DNA of 15,182 nucleotides from assembly GCA_035695265.1 (NCBI GenBank), contig DASSEM010000062.1, positions 1 to 15,182 of the forward strand, in the 5' to 3' direction. This DNA is from RHKX01 sp035695265. GTDB lineage: Bacteria; Actinomycetota; Thermoleophilia; Solirubrobacterales; 70-9. Each line of letters starts with the position of its first letter. Within the stretch, counting starts at the first letter, position 1. Under the pieces are notes generated by a model that saw nothing but the letters and a program-made list of their open reading frames with translations, did no database searches and was not told where the DNA came from. This document shows, in pieces, positions 6,923-14,695 of this stretch. The position numbers were made by a program, and so were the translations under genes.

Positions 6923-7981
6923 GCTGACCCGCGAGAGCCGGTCGGGAGGGATCCGCTCCGCCAGCGCGGTCAGCCACCACACGTCGAACAGGGCGAACCC
7001 GAACCCGCCGACGACCGCGGCCGGCAGGACGAGGTCGAGCGGCGCGCCGAGCGCGTAGCCGATCTGCATCGGACACCACAGCGACCCCATGATCAGCCCG
7101 GTCCGCATCGGGTGCAGGGGCCGCCACCGGATGCCGACGAGCGATCCGACGATCGTCCCGGCGCCGAGCGCCGCGGTGACGATCCCGTAGATGTCGGTGC
7201 CGTCGTAGTTCTGTTCGGCGACGACCGGCCCGAGCACGAACCAGGGAGCGAGCCCGGCGAACACCAGCCCGCACGCGGCTACGAGCGTCGCCCAGACCCA
7301 GGCGCGGGCACGAACCTCCTCGTATCCGATCCGGAGCTGGGCGCGCAGCGACTCGGGCTCCTCGCCGGCGGCGAGCTCGGCGCCGGTGGCCGACTCGCGC
7401 CGGCGCGGGCTCATCCGGACCAGCAGGACCGCGCTGATCAGGAACGTCGCCGCGTCGACCGCGAACGCCTCGCCGGCGCCAACCCCGAGCACGAGTGCGG
7501 TCGCGAGGGCCGGACCGGCGAACTCGCAGACGTTGTTCGACATCGCGACGAGCGCGTTCGCCTCCTGGATCTCCGACTCGGGGACCGTTTGCGGGATCAC
7601 CGCAGTCGAGGCGGGGCGGAAGAACGCTTCTGCGGCACCGAACAGCGCCTCGATCACGACCACGTGCCAGATCTCGACAGCGCCGCCGATGATCAGTGCC
7701 GCGAGCGCCGCGTGCAGGACGAAGCGGATCAGGTCGGTCAGCACCATGAGCCGGTGCCGCGGGACCCGGTCGGCCCAGATGCCGCCGATCAGCATGAATC
7801 CCACGAGCGGGATCGCGTGAGCGGCGAGAACGATCCCGAGGTCGGTGGCGTTCCCGGTCAGGTCGATCACGAACAGCGCCAGCGCGACCGTGACGATCCG
7901 GTCGCCGAGCACGCTCGCGAGCCCGGCCAGCCAGAGCAGCCGGAAGTCACGGTGTCTGAGCACTGAGAAGAGCGCGCGCAT
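6695..7981 (-). CDS. MFS transporter, EntS/MFS_3-like exporter
   Basis: This 428-aa polytopic membrane protein has about 12 hydrophobic segments and the opening motif LRHRDFRLLWLAGLASVLGDRI, typical of the enterobactin-exporter-like (MFS_3) group. The loop between helices 2 and 3 reads GGIWADRVPRHRLM, the MFS motif A, and AEAFFRPASTAVIPQTVPE is the group's helix-4/5 region. It probably exports a small molecule or drug with proton antiport; the substrate cannot be told from sequence. The ATG at 7981 was preferred over upstream starts because the preceding frame is low complexity. The 82-bp gap to the divergent response regulator probably holds both promoters, but I see no convincing hexamers. 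Its 3' end runs antisense to the DUF192 run-on. Confidence 0.88.
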   Translation of the reverse strand: MRALFSVLRHRDFRLLWLAGLASVLGDRIVTVALALFVIDLTGNATDLGIVLAAHAIPLVGFMLIGGIWADRVPRHRLMVLTDLIRFVLHAALAALIIGGAVEIWHVVVIEALFGAAEAFFRPASTAVIPQTVPESEIQEANALVAMSNNVCEFAGPALATALVLGVGAGEAFAVDAATFLISAVLLVRMSPRRRESATGAELAAGEEPESLRAQLRIGYEEVRARAWVWATLVAACGLVFAGLAPWFVLGPVVAEQNYDGTDIYGIVTAALGAGTIVGSLVGIRWRPLHPMRTGLIMGSLWCPMQIGYALGAPLDLVLPAAVVGGFGFALFDVWWLTALAERIPPDRLSRVSSYDWMVSLGLLPLGYLLAGPLADTFGAAEVLAIGTALAMVVWLLALLPRETRSLERLEVGAEPTTGEHRLGFPDV

Positions 7982-8063
7982 CAGCCCGGGATTGTGCGTG
8001 GGGAGTCGTTCCCGGTGCGGCGCGGGGGCGAGCGGCCCGGGTGCGGGGTTGGTTGAGGCGAGG

Positions 8064-8777
8064 ATGCTCCCCACCGTCGACAGGCTCGCCACGATCGTCG
8101 TCTGCGAGGACGACCCCGGGACCCGCGAGCTGCTCTGCGAGAACCTCGAGGCGGACCGCTTCGACGCCGTCGCCGCCGGCACCGCCGAGGAGGCGATGCG
8201 CCTCTGCCGCTACGGGACCCCGGACGCCCTGCTCCTCGACATCGGCCTGCCCGACGCGTCCGGGCTCGATGTGATCCGCGAGATCCGCGCCGCCGCCGGC
8301 GCCGCCGCCCCGTTCGATGCCGACCTGCCGATCGTCGCCCTGAGCGGCCGCGGCAGCGACGGCGATCGCGTCCGCGGCCTTCGCGCCGGCGCCGACGACT
8401 ACCTGGTCAAGCCCTTCCACTACGACGAGCTGCTCGAGCGGATCCGCAAGCTGCTCGACCGGCGCTCGAGCCGCCGCCACGGGCCGGTCCGGATCGGCCT
8501 GCTGGCGCTCGACCCGGCGACCCGGGAGGTCCGGGTCGGCGATCGCCAGGTCGAGCTCGCGAACAAGGAGTTCGAGCTGCTGCGGGCGCTGGCCGCCGAG
8601 CCCGAGCGCGTCTTCACCAAGGAGGAGCTGCTCCGCGACGTCTGGGGGTTCGAGTCGGCGGGACGGACGCGGACCCTCGATTCACATGCGAGCCGACTGC
8701 GCCGCAAGCTCGACCCCGACCGGGGCACCTACGTCGTCAACTGCTGGGGCGTCGGGTACCGGCTCGTGGGCGGTTGA
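8064..8777 (+). CDS. OmpR/PhoB-family response regulator
   Basis: The 237-aa protein combines a receiver domain (residues about 9-125) and a winged-helix DNA-binding domain (about 145-235). Receiver residues are all in place: acidic cluster E15-D16-D17, phosphoacceptor D59 in LLLDIGLP, S94, and K116 in YLVKPF. The DNA-binding part shows NKEFELLRALAAEPERVFTKEELLRDVWG and a recognition region ending in NCWGVGYRLVGG. The ATG at 8064 fits the usual N-terminal length and follows GAGG at a 5-nt spacing. Its stop overlaps the TTG start of the kinase gene. As the first gene of the six-gene chain, it is likely to control this Tad locus, possibly autoregulating it from the 7982-8063 gap. Confidence 0.93.
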   Translation: MLPTVDRLATIVVCEDDPGTRELLCENLEADRFDAVAAGTAEEAMRLCRYGTPDALLLDIGLPDASGLDVIREIRAAAGAAAPFDADLPIVALSGRGSDGDRVRGLRAGADDYLVKPFHYDELLERIRKLLDRRSSRRHGPVRIGLLALDPATREVRVGDRQVELANKEFELLRALAAEPERVFTKEELLRDVWGFESAGRTRTLDSHASRLRRKLDPDRGTYVVNCWGVGYRLVGG

Positions 8778-9445
8778 CCTTGGCGGCGGCGCTCCTGGCC
8801 CTGCTCGCCGTCGCGCTCGTCGTGGTCGAGGCGGGGCGAACCTTCCGCGACGCCCGCCGGGCGCGGCGGCTGAATCGGGCGCTCCACGAGCTGCGGCGGC
8901 CGCTGCAGGCGATCGCGCTCAGCCTCGAGTCGGCGGCGCCGGACGTCGGCGGCGCCACGGCCTGCCTCGAGCAGGCGCGGGCCGCGCTCCGCGATCTCGA
9001 CGCGATCGTCAACGGTGGGCGCGAGCCGCGGACGGTGCGCCGGGCGCCGGTCGCGGAGGTCCTCGACGGGCTGGCGCTGCGCTGGCGCTTCGCCGACGTC
9101 GACGTCGAGCCCGATTCGGCCGGCGCCGAGGTCGAGGCCGACCTGGACCGGCTCGGGGCCGCTCTCGACAACCTCGTCGCCAACGCCCTCCGCCACGGCA
9201 GCGGAATCGTCCGCGTGCGGGCGACGACGCGTGCCGGCAAGGTGCGGTTCGAGGTCCGCGACTGCGGGCCGGGACCGCGCCCGGTCCCCGACCGTTGCGA
9301 CCGCCGCCACGGCCATGGCCTCAGGGTCGTCGCCGACGTCGCCTCCCGATCCGGCGGCGAGGCACTGCCCGCACATGCGGTCCCCGCCGGCGGGACTCTG
9401 GCGGCGATCTCGCTGCCGACCTCCGGCGGAGCGATCGGCGCATGA
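8774..9445 (+). CDS. Minimal membrane-anchored sensor histidine kinase
   Basis: The 223-aa kinase begins with one hydrophobic helix (residues about 3-20), then a basic segment and the H-box HELRRPLQ with His38. The ATP-binding domain has the N-box LDNLVANALRHG (131-142, Asn137), the G1 box DCGPG (163-167) and a G2-like GHGLRVVADVASRSGG (180-195). There is no extracellular or PAS/HAMP sensor domain, so it may sense through its membrane helix or a partner protein. The inter-box spacing is short. The TTG start at 8774 overlaps the regulator stop (TTGA), and the stop overlaps the CpaB start (ATGA). This coupling makes it the cognate partner of the upstream response regulator and ties both to Tad expression. 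Confidence 0.88.
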   Translation: MTLAAALLALLAVALVVVEAGRTFRDARRARRLNRALHELRRPLQAIALSLESAAPDVGGATACLEQARAALRDLDAIVNGGREPRTVRRAPVAEVLDGLALRWRFADVDVEPDSAGAEVEADLDRLGAALDNLVANALRHGSGIVRVRATTRAGKVRFEVRDCGPGPRPVPDRCDRRHGHGLRVVADVASRSGGEALPAHAVPAGGTLAAISLPTSGGAIGA

Positions 9446-10101
9446 GCCGCCGCGGCCGGGCGCTCGCCTTCGCCGCGCTCGCCGTCGCCTGCGGGCTCGC
9501 GTCGGCGGGAATCGCCTCGACCTACAGGGAGCGGGTCGACGAGCAGCTCGGCGAGGTCCGCACGGTCGTGACGGTGACTCGTCCGCTCCCTGTGGGAAGC
9601 GAGCTTCGAGGCCGCCTCGCCGAGCGGTCGCTGGCGATCCGCGAGGTGCCGGACCGGTTCCTGCCGCCGGATGCCATCGCCGATCCGAGAGTCGTAGCGG
9701 GCCGCAGGCTTGCCGCCGCAGTCCCCGCCGGCTCCTACCTGCTCGGCTCGCACCTGCGCAGCGGCGCCGGCCCGCGCGAGCGGGCGCCGCGAATCGGTGG
9801 CGACCGCCAGCCGGTGGAGGTGACGGTGAGTGGTGCCGGGGCGCTTGCGGCCACCGGCCCGGAGCGAGCCGAGGTCGACGTTGTCGTAGCCGGCGAGCCG
9901 GTCACCGGCGGCACCGCCCGGGTCAGGGTTGCGGCGCGCTCGGTGCGGCTCCTCGCGATCGCTCCGGCCGATCCGGCTGCCGCGACGACGACCGGCGGCG
10001 ACAGCTGGAGCGCCACGCTGGCCCTGACCAGGCGGGAGGCGCTGGAGCTGATCGAGGCTGAGAACTTCGCCCGCGAGATCAGGCTGATCCCGTCCTCATG
10101 A
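9442..10101 (+). CDS. cpaB: Flp/Tad pilus assembly protein CpaB/RcpC-like (SAF domain)
   Basis: The 219-aa protein has an N-terminal membrane helix (residues about 6-25) and a SAF-like domain (about 45-110) with the pattern VTVTRPLPVGSEL, then LAIREVPDRFLPPDAI and GRRLAAAVPAGSYLL. The remaining C-terminal half is a beta-rich RcpC-like region (VEVTVSGAGAL, EVDVVVAGEP, VRLLAIAPAD). In diderm bacteria CpaB binds the outer-membrane secretin region; in actinobacteria it probably lies outside the membrane and helps pilus or export assembly. The ATG overlaps the kinase stop and its own stop overlaps the CpaF start, both as ATGA. Confidence 0.82.
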   Translation: MSRRGRALAFAALAVACGLASAGIASTYRERVDEQLGEVRTVVTVTRPLPVGSELRGRLAERSLAIREVPDRFLPPDAIADPRVVAGRRLAAAVPAGSYLLGSHLRSGAGPRERAPRIGGDRQPVEVTVSGAGALAATGPERAEVDVVVAGEPVTGGTARVRVAARSVRLLAIAPADPAAATTTGGDSWSATLALTRREALELIEAENFAREIRLIPSS

Positions 10102-11234
10102 GCACCGTCCCCGATCACGTCGGGCTGCTCGCGGCCGAACTTCGTGAGCGGTTGATCGAGCAGCGGCGGGCGCTCGCCGTCGCCGGTGCCGAGCACGTCC
10201 CGGCCCTGCCGGAGGCGGTCGCCGAGCTCGTGGCCGGCGACGCGGCGCTGCTCTCCGAAGCGGCCCGGACCGAGGTCGCCGAGCGCGTCCTGCGCGAGAC
10301 GGTCGGGCTCGGGCCGCTCGAGGAGCTGCTGCGCGATCCCGATGTCGAGGAGGTGCTCGTCAACGGCCATGAGGAGGTCTGGGTCGAGCGCGGCGGCCGG
10401 CTGCGGCGCACGGCGGTCGGGTTCGCCGACGACGAGGGGCTTCGCGACGTGATCGAGCGGGTGCTGGGCCCGATCGGGCGCCGGGTCGATGAGCTCAGCC
10501 CGATGGCCGATGGCCGCCTGCCCGACGGCTCGCGCGTCAACGTCGTCATCCCGCCACTCGCGGTCGACGGACCGGCGCTCTCGATCCGGCGCTTCGCCGG
10601 GATCAGGCCGGACCCGGACGAGCTGGTGGCGCGCGGGAGCTTCGACCCCGAGCTCCGCGAGCTGCTCGCCGAAGCGATCGGCTCGCGCCGCAACCTGATC
10701 ATCAGCGGGGGCACGGGATCGGGGAAGACCACCGTCCTCAACGCGATCTCCTCCTTCATCGCCGCCGGTGAGCGGGTGATCACGATCGAGGACGCGGCCG
10801 AGCTTCGCCTGCGCCAGCCGCATGTCGTCCGGCTCGAGAGCAGGCCGGCCGGGATCGAGGGGAGCGGCGAGGTGACGATCCGCGACCTCGTTCGCAACGC
10901 GCTGCGGATGCGGCCCGACCGGATCGTGATCGGCGAGGTTCGCGGCGCCGAGGCGATGGACCTCCTCGTCGCCCTCAACACCGGGCATCGCGGCGCGCTC
11001 TCGACCGTGCATGCCAACGGAGCGGCCGACGCCCTGCGGCGGCTCGAGACGCTGGCGATGATGGCGGGCCTGGGCGTGCCGCACGAGGTCGTGAGCGAGC
11101 AGCTCACCAACGCCGTCGAGCTCGTCCTCCACCTCGAGCGCGAGGGGAACGAGCGTCGGGCGACCGAGCTCTGCGAGGTGACGCGGGTCGCCGGGGCACC
11201 GGCGGTGCGCGCGATCTGGAGCCGCCGACGGTGA
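10098..11234 (+). CDS. cpaF: CpaF/TadA-type secretion ATPase
   Basis: This 378-aa type II/IV secretion ATPase would power pilus assembly or protein export at the cytoplasmic face. The N-terminal domain contains LGPLEELLRDPDVEEVLVNG and a second conserved part DGSRVNVVIPPL and LSIRRF. The motor domain has Walker A GGTGSGKT (about 204-211), ITIEDAAELRL (Asp box), the Walker B region ALRMRPDRIVIGEVRGAEAMD and the His box TGHRGALSTVHAN. The family is usually about 380-450 aa, so this is a full but compact form. It overlaps the CpaB and TadB genes by 4 bp each. Confidence 0.95.
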   Translation: MSTVPDHVGLLAAELRERLIEQRRALAVAGAEHVPALPEAVAELVAGDAALLSEAARTEVAERVLRETVGLGPLEELLRDPDVEEVLVNGHEEVWVERGGRLRRTAVGFADDEGLRDVIERVLGPIGRRVDELSPMADGRLPDGSRVNVVIPPLAVDGPALSIRRFAGIRPDPDELVARGSFDPELRELLAEAIGSRRNLIISGGTGSGKTTVLNAISSFIAAGERVITIEDAAELRLRQPHVVRLESRPAGIEGSGEVTIRDLVRNALRMRPDRIVIGEVRGAEAMDLLVALNTGHRGALSTVHANGAADALRRLETLAMMAGLGVPHEVVSEQLTNAVELVLHLEREGNERRATELCEVTRVAGAPAVRAIWSRRR

Positions 11235-12079
11235 GCGCCGCCGCGCCGATCCTGCTCGCGGCGCTCGGCGGCGCCGCCGTGGCCATCGCGCTCGCCGAAT
11301 GGCTGGCGGCGCTGCCCTCCCTGCGGAGGCACGTTGAGACTGCCTCCCGCGCCCTGCTTCTCGCCGGGCGCGAGAATCGGGCGCCGACCGAGGGCGAGCG
11401 GCGCCGGCTCGGCTTCCTGGCGGGGGTTGCTCTCGCCCTGGCGGCGGTACTGGTCTCCGGCTCGGCGCCGCTCGCGGGGGTCGCAGCGGCCGGCCCGGCC
11501 GCCGCCGGCTGGATCGTCGCTCACAGGCGCCGCCGCTACCGGCTCGCGATCGAAGCCGACATCCCGATCATCGCCGCCGCGATCGCCGACTCGGTGGCCG
11601 CCGGCGGATCGCTGCGGATCGCACTGCCGGCCGCCGCGGCCGGACTCGACGGCCCGAGCGCCGTCGAGATGGCCCGCGTGAGCGCCGACCTCGAGCTCGG
11701 CATCCCGCCGCACCGGGCGTTCGCGGCGCTTGGATGCCGGGTGCCGTCAGAGCGGATTGACGCGCTGGTCGCTGCGGTGCTCTCCCAGCAGCGGGCCGGG
11801 GGCGACCTCGCCGGCCTCCTGCGCCGCCATGGACGCGCCGCCACGCAGCGCGCCCGGGCCGAGAAGGAGGCCCGCTCGGCGACCGCTCAGGCGCGGATGA
11901 CCGGCGGCCTGGTCGTCGCGATGCCGCTCGTGATGGCGATGCTCGTCGAGCTGGTCGCGCCGGGTTTCATCGCCGGGATGCTCGCCGAGCCCGCCGCGGT
12001 CGTGCTGCTCGCGCTCGCCGGCGTCCTCCAGGTGATCGGCTTTCTCGCGATCCGCAAGCTCGGCGAGGTGGGGCGATGA
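11231..12079 (+). CDS. tadB: TadB-like inner-membrane platform protein (T2SSF family)
   Basis: The 282-aa protein has an N-terminal helix (residues about 5-28), a pair of helices near 60-95, and two C-terminal helices (about 225-275). These flank a cytoplasmic T2SSF domain containing IEADIPIIAAAIADSVAAGGSLRIAL and ERIDALVAAVLSQQRAGGDLAGLLRRH. It would form the rotating or scaffold platform beneath the pilus together with TadC and CpaF. The GTG start overlaps the ATPase stop (GTGA), and the stop overlaps the TadC start (ATGA). Confidence 0.88.
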   Translation: MSAAAPILLAALGGAAVAIALAEWLAALPSLRRHVETASRALLLAGRENRAPTEGERRRLGFLAGVALALAAVLVSGSAPLAGVAAAGPAAAGWIVAHRRRRYRLAIEADIPIIAAAIADSVAAGGSLRIALPAAAAGLDGPSAVEMARVSADLELGIPPHRAFAALGCRVPSERIDALVAAVLSQQRAGGDLAGLLRRHGRAATQRARAEKEARSATAQARMTGGLVVAMPLVMAMLVELVAPGFIAGMLAEPAAVVLLALAGVLQVIGFLAIRKLGEVGR

Positions 12080-12897
12080 GCCTGCTCGCCCTGCTCGCCG
12101 CCGTCCTCGTCGTCGCCGCGGCCCGGGAGTTGGTTGGGGCAAGGGGGGAGGCGGAGGCGACGCGGATCAGGCGGCGGCTCCGAGCGGTTGCCGCACGGCG
12201 CCCCCGGCCGGCGTCGGCGGCAGCGCGGGAACGCCGCCTTCGGGCCGCCGGGCTCGCCGGCCGCCTGTCGGCCCAAGAGCTCCTCGCGGCGAAGGTGCTT
12301 GCGGCGGCCGCTGCGCTTCCGCTCGCCCTGGTCGCCGCGCCGGCGGCGCCCGGGCGGCTCGGCATCCTCGTCCTCGGTGGGGTGCCCGTAGCAGCGTTCA
12401 TGGCGCCCGACCTGCTCGTCGAGGCGGCGGCGCGCCGCCGCCGCCACCGTCTCGCCGCGGCGCTCCCCGACGCGCTCGACCTGATGGCGACCGGCGCGGC
12501 GACCGGCCGTGGCGTCGGCTCGCTCGTCGAGGAGGCAATGCGGACCAGCGCCGGGCCGCTGCGCGAGGAGCTCGCCGCAACCGTCGCGGCGATCGAGTGC
12601 GGCCGCTCCCGTGCGCAGGCCCTGCGGGCACTCGGCGAGCGCTCGCGCGGCACCGCGCTCGCCGGGCTCGCGGGCGCGCTCGAACGGGTCCGCCGGCACG
12701 GCTCGCCGCTCTCACGGGTCCTGCACGAGCAGGCGAGCTCGCTGCGCGCCGGTCAGCGTCGCGAGGTCACCGAGCGGGCGGCGCGGGCGGCGCCGAAGAT
12801 GCAGCTCGCGGTCGCCCTGCTGCTCGTCCCGTCGGTGCTCCTGATCGTCGCCGCCGCGATCGTCGCGAACTCGGGGTCGCTTCTGCCGGGCTTCTGA
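12076..12897 (+). CDS. tadC: TadC-like inner-membrane platform protein (T2SSF family)
   Basis: This 273-aa protein is the second platform component. It has an N-terminal helix, a helix pair near 75-115, the T2SSF domain with LAAALPDALDLMATGAATGRGVGSLVEEA and LERVRRHGSPLSRVLHEQASSLR, and a terminal helix near 245-268 (MQLAVALLLVPSVLLIVAAAIVA in parts). It closes the overlapping gene chain. No pilin, TadE/F-like pseudopilin, TadZ or prepilin peptidase follows, because the next genes lie on the other strand. The missing components must be elsewhere if the machine is functional. Confidence 0.88.
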   Translation: MSLLALLAAVLVVAAARELVGARGEAEATRIRRRLRAVAARRPRPASAAARERRLRAAGLAGRLSAQELLAAKVLAAAAALPLALVAAPAAPGRLGILVLGGVPVAAFMAPDLLVEAAARRRRHRLAAALPDALDLMATGAATGRGVGSLVEEAMRTSAGPLREELAATVAAIECGRSRAQALRALGERSRGTALAGLAGALERVRRHGSPLSRVLHEQASSLRAGQRREVTERAARAAPKMQLAVALLLVPSVLLIVAAAIVANSGSLLPGF

Positions 12898-12927
12898 GCG
12901 GCGGCCGCGCCGCGACGGGTCGTCCCG
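12898..12927. terminator. Possible bidirectional terminator between convergent genes
   Basis: The 32-bp gap between tadC and the convergent YpsA-like gene holds two adjacent hairpins: GCGGCG-gccg-CGCCGC (12898-12913) and CGGG-tcgt-CCCG (12916-12927). There is no T-tract, so intrinsic termination is only a guess. Confidence 0.35.
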
Positions 12928-12929
12928 GC

Positions 12930-13457
12930 TCATTCCGGCGGCGGCGAAAGCAGATCGGACAGTGCCCGATCGAGCAGGGCGCGCGCCTCCCGGTAGATCC
13001 CGGGGGCCTCGCTCTCCCGCGGCCCGGCCACGTTCAGGACCTGGGGGTCGGCCCGGCTCGTGATCAAGCCGCGAACCGCCGCCGGCGCGTCGGGGTCGAG
13101 CACGTCAACCGTCCGCACCGATCGGCTGAGCTCCGCTGCGTGGCGCGCGCTCGCCTCCGTGCCGGGCGATGTCACTCCGGGCCGGAACAGGATCAGCGTG
13201 GCGTCGCTGTCGCGAACGTTCCAGGCGGTCCGTCGAGCGGGATCTGTGGAAGGGGTCTCGCGCAGCATCGGGTAGCGTCGGAGCAGGCCGGGCGGCCGCT
13301 CGTGATCCTCGGCCCATCCGCCCTGCGGGCACCACCCTCCATAGGGGAGCCCGTTCGCGCGGGCGAAATCGAGGGCGGCGCGATCGACGCCGGTCTGACC
13401 TCCGGAAACGATCCGGCTGATCGGCGCTTGCAGGGCACCTCGGCCGGCCGCGGGCAC
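12930..13457 (-). CDS. YpsA/SLOG-like nucleotide-binding protein (molybdenum-carrier-like family)
   Basis: The 175-aa product starts with the family motif SRIVSGGQTGVDRAALDFA (residues about 14-32) and continues GLPYGGWCPQGGWAEDH. A middle part AWNVRDSDATLILF and TSPGTEASARHAAEL match the cpYpsA-related group that is often annotated as a putative molybdenum carrier protein. SLOG-superfamily proteins have a Rossmann-like fold and bind nucleotide-type ligands; no reaction is established for this group. The GTG start lies 4 nt after the upstream gene's stop, so the two form an operon. A start nearer to SRIVSGG is possible. Confidence 0.8.
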   Translation of the reverse strand: MPAAGRGALQAPISRIVSGGQTGVDRAALDFARANGLPYGGWCPQGGWAEDHERPPGLLRRYPMLRETPSTDPARRTAWNVRDSDATLILFRPGVTSPGTEASARHAAELSRSVRTVDVLDPDAPAAVRGLITSRADPQVLNVAGPRESEAPGIYREARALLDRALSDLLSPPPE

Positions 13458-13461
13458 CGTT

Positions 13462-14382
13462 CTACTCGGCGGCCTCCTCGGCGAGGCGCCGGGCGACGGT
13501 CCCGGCGACCGCGCAGAGGCGATCGAGCTCGGCGGCGCTGTCGCAGTGGCCCTTGACGTTGACGCAGAGGCTCCCCGCGGAGAGCTCGAAGGCGAAGTCC
13601 TCGGGCGCCTCGCTCGTCAGCCAGACGATGAAGCTGGGCGAGAAGAGCTGCTTCATCCAGGTCGGATCGTCGGCGGCGCCGAAGAAGATCTCGTAGCGCT
13701 TGTCCAGCGCCTCGCTCTCGAGCTCGAGCCGCTGCATGCGGCGGAAGACGTCCTCGGCCGAGTCCATGAACCGGAAGCCCTCGCGACGCTGGCAATAGAC
13801 GTCGGAGCACCGGGCGGCGACGGCGGGGACGTCGTGGAGGACGACGGTGAAGCGGTAGTAGTCGGTGTCGGTGTGGCCTTCGCTGTCGGTCGTCTTCACC
13901 TCGTAGGTGTAGAGGCCGATCGCCCCGGGCGCCCCGCCGGGCAGGGCGCCGTTCATCACCTGCTCGGCGTAGCGACGGTCGCCCTTGCGCAGCAGCGGAG
14001 TCGTGGGCGGCAGCGTCGTCCGCCCGTCGGTCCGGGTGAGGCCGCGGCCGGCGGCGTAGGTTCCGAAGAAGTCCTCGCGAGCCTGGCTCGAGGCGACCAC
14101 GTAGGCGGTCAGGAAAACGAGCAGGACCGCGGCGGCCGCGGCGCCCAGCCCGATCAGGGCACCGGCGGCGAGCGTGGCGGCGACGAAAGCGACGATCACC
14201 AGCACCGAGCCGAGGCTGAGCGTGACCGGGCTCCTCAGGAGCGCCCTGAGCCGGGCGCCGCGGGTGTCGTCGGCGTCGAGTGGCACGGCCGGCGGGGCGA
14301 CCTCGCCACTCCCGGCGACCGCTCCGACGGGCGCGGCGCCGGGAGGGGGCTGCGATGCGGGGTTGTCGGGCGGCCCGTTCAC
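13462..14382 (-). CDS. Membrane-anchored protein of unknown function, 306 aa
   Basis: I do not recognise a family. Residues 1 to about 45 are Pro/Ala/Gly-rich and disordered (NGPPDNPASQPPPGAAPVG). Two hydrophobic helices follow at about 55-78 and 80-100 (SVLVIVAFVAATLAAGALIG and AAAAVLLVFLTAYVVASSQ). The remaining 200 residues form a soluble domain with LPPTTPLLRKGDRRYAEQ, IGLYTYEVKTTDSEGHTDTDYYRFTVVL and LDKRYEIFFGAADDPTWMKQLFSPSFIVWL. This hairpin topology puts the large domain on the cytoplasmic side if the N-terminus is inside. I chose the GTG at 14382, not an earlier start, because upstream frame sequence looks non-coding and a -10-like TAGCCT lies 7 nt before the GTG. It is followed after 4 nt by the YpsA-like gene. 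Confidence 0.72.
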   Translation of the reverse strand: MNGPPDNPASQPPPGAAPVGAVAGSGEVAPPAVPLDADDTRGARLRALLRSPVTLSLGSVLVIVAFVAATLAAGALIGLGAAAAAVLLVFLTAYVVASSQAREDFFGTYAAGRGLTRTDGRTTLPPTTPLLRKGDRRYAEQVMNGALPGGAPGAIGLYTYEVKTTDSEGHTDTDYYRFTVVLHDVPAVAARCSDVYCQRREGFRFMDSAEDVFRRMQRLELESEALDKRYEIFFGAADDPTWMKQLFSPSFIVWLTSEAPEDFAFELSAGSLCVNVKGHCDSAAELDRLCAVAGTVARRLAEEAAE

Positions 14383-14389
14383 GGTGGTC

Positions 14390-14395
14390 AGGCTA
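14390..14395 (-). promoter_or_regulatory. -10-like element suggesting a leaderless transcript
   Basis: On the minus strand TAGCCT (TANNNT type) is separated from the GTG at 14382 by 7 nt. Transcription would then start at or next to the start codon, as is common in actinobacteria. No good -35 element is visible at the usual spacing. Confidence 0.4.
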
Positions 14396-14452
14396 TCCGC
14401 GCCCCCGGCGAGCGAGCCGAGCAAGGAACGGCCGAGCCATCTGTGGGCGCAT

Positions 14453-14475
14453 ATCGGGCTCCCTGAGAGCCGGAT
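14453..14475. other. Hairpin in the intergenic region upstream of mraZ
   Basis: ATCGGGCTC pairs with GAGCCGGAT around loop CCTGA, 8 of 9 pairs. It lies between the minus-strand gene start and mraZ. Its strand and role are unknown. Confidence 0.35.
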
Positions 14476-14559
14476 CTGCACCCGGAGATCGTCGGGGCCC
14501 GAACCCGCGATTCCTCCTCCCTGCAATGACGCTTGCACCGCGGCGAGCGATGTGGGACG

Positions 14560-14638
14560 GCCCCTCGGGGCACGGAAACCGCTTGGTCAAGCGGTTCATG
14601 CCCGAGATCACCACCGGGTAGCAAGTCCGTCCGACGGA
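14560..14638. other. Cluster of hairpin-forming sequence, candidate RNA or operator
   Basis: Three elements lie close together. GCCCCTCGGGGC (14560-14571) is a perfect palindrome. AACCGCTT-ggtc-AAGCGGTT (14577-14596) is a perfect 8-bp inverted repeat, nested in a TCGGG(G)CA/TGCCCGA stem spanning 14565-14605; this outer stem competes with the first palindrome. TCCGT-ccg-ACGGA spans 14626-14638. I could not match any of this to a riboswitch, tRNA, SRP or RNase P RNA consensus. The rest of 14383-14666 shows no gene. Confidence 0.35.
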
Positions 14639-14666
14639 GCCTGTGCAATGCCCGACCAGTGTTGTG

Positions 14667-14695
14667 TTGCGAAGTGGGGCGTTGTGGGTTACCGT
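14667..14695 (+). promoter_or_regulatory. Predicted mraZ promoter
   Basis: TTGCGA (14667-14672) and TACCGT (14690-14695) are separated by exactly 17 nt. This predicts a start near 14702 and a leader of about 117 nt. The element coincides with the MraZ boxes, which fits autoregulation. Confidence 0.55.

Noticed and set aside
14451..14490. CCCTGAGAG resembling part of a TPP riboswitch core
   Set aside because: The required second core (an ACCTGA-type segment followed by the conserved TAAT region) is absent and there is no thiamine gene nearby.
14480..14515. Possible tRNA T-arm-like sequence (GGGGCCCGAACCC)
   Set aside because: Neither strand shows a TTCRANNC T-loop, and no acceptor or anticodon arm can be placed at the right distance.
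6286..14540. Shared 9-mer GCTTGCACC at about 6289 and 14531, in two intergenic regions
   Set aside because: Flanking sequence does not match, and one shared 9-mer in 15 kb of GC-rich DNA can be chance.
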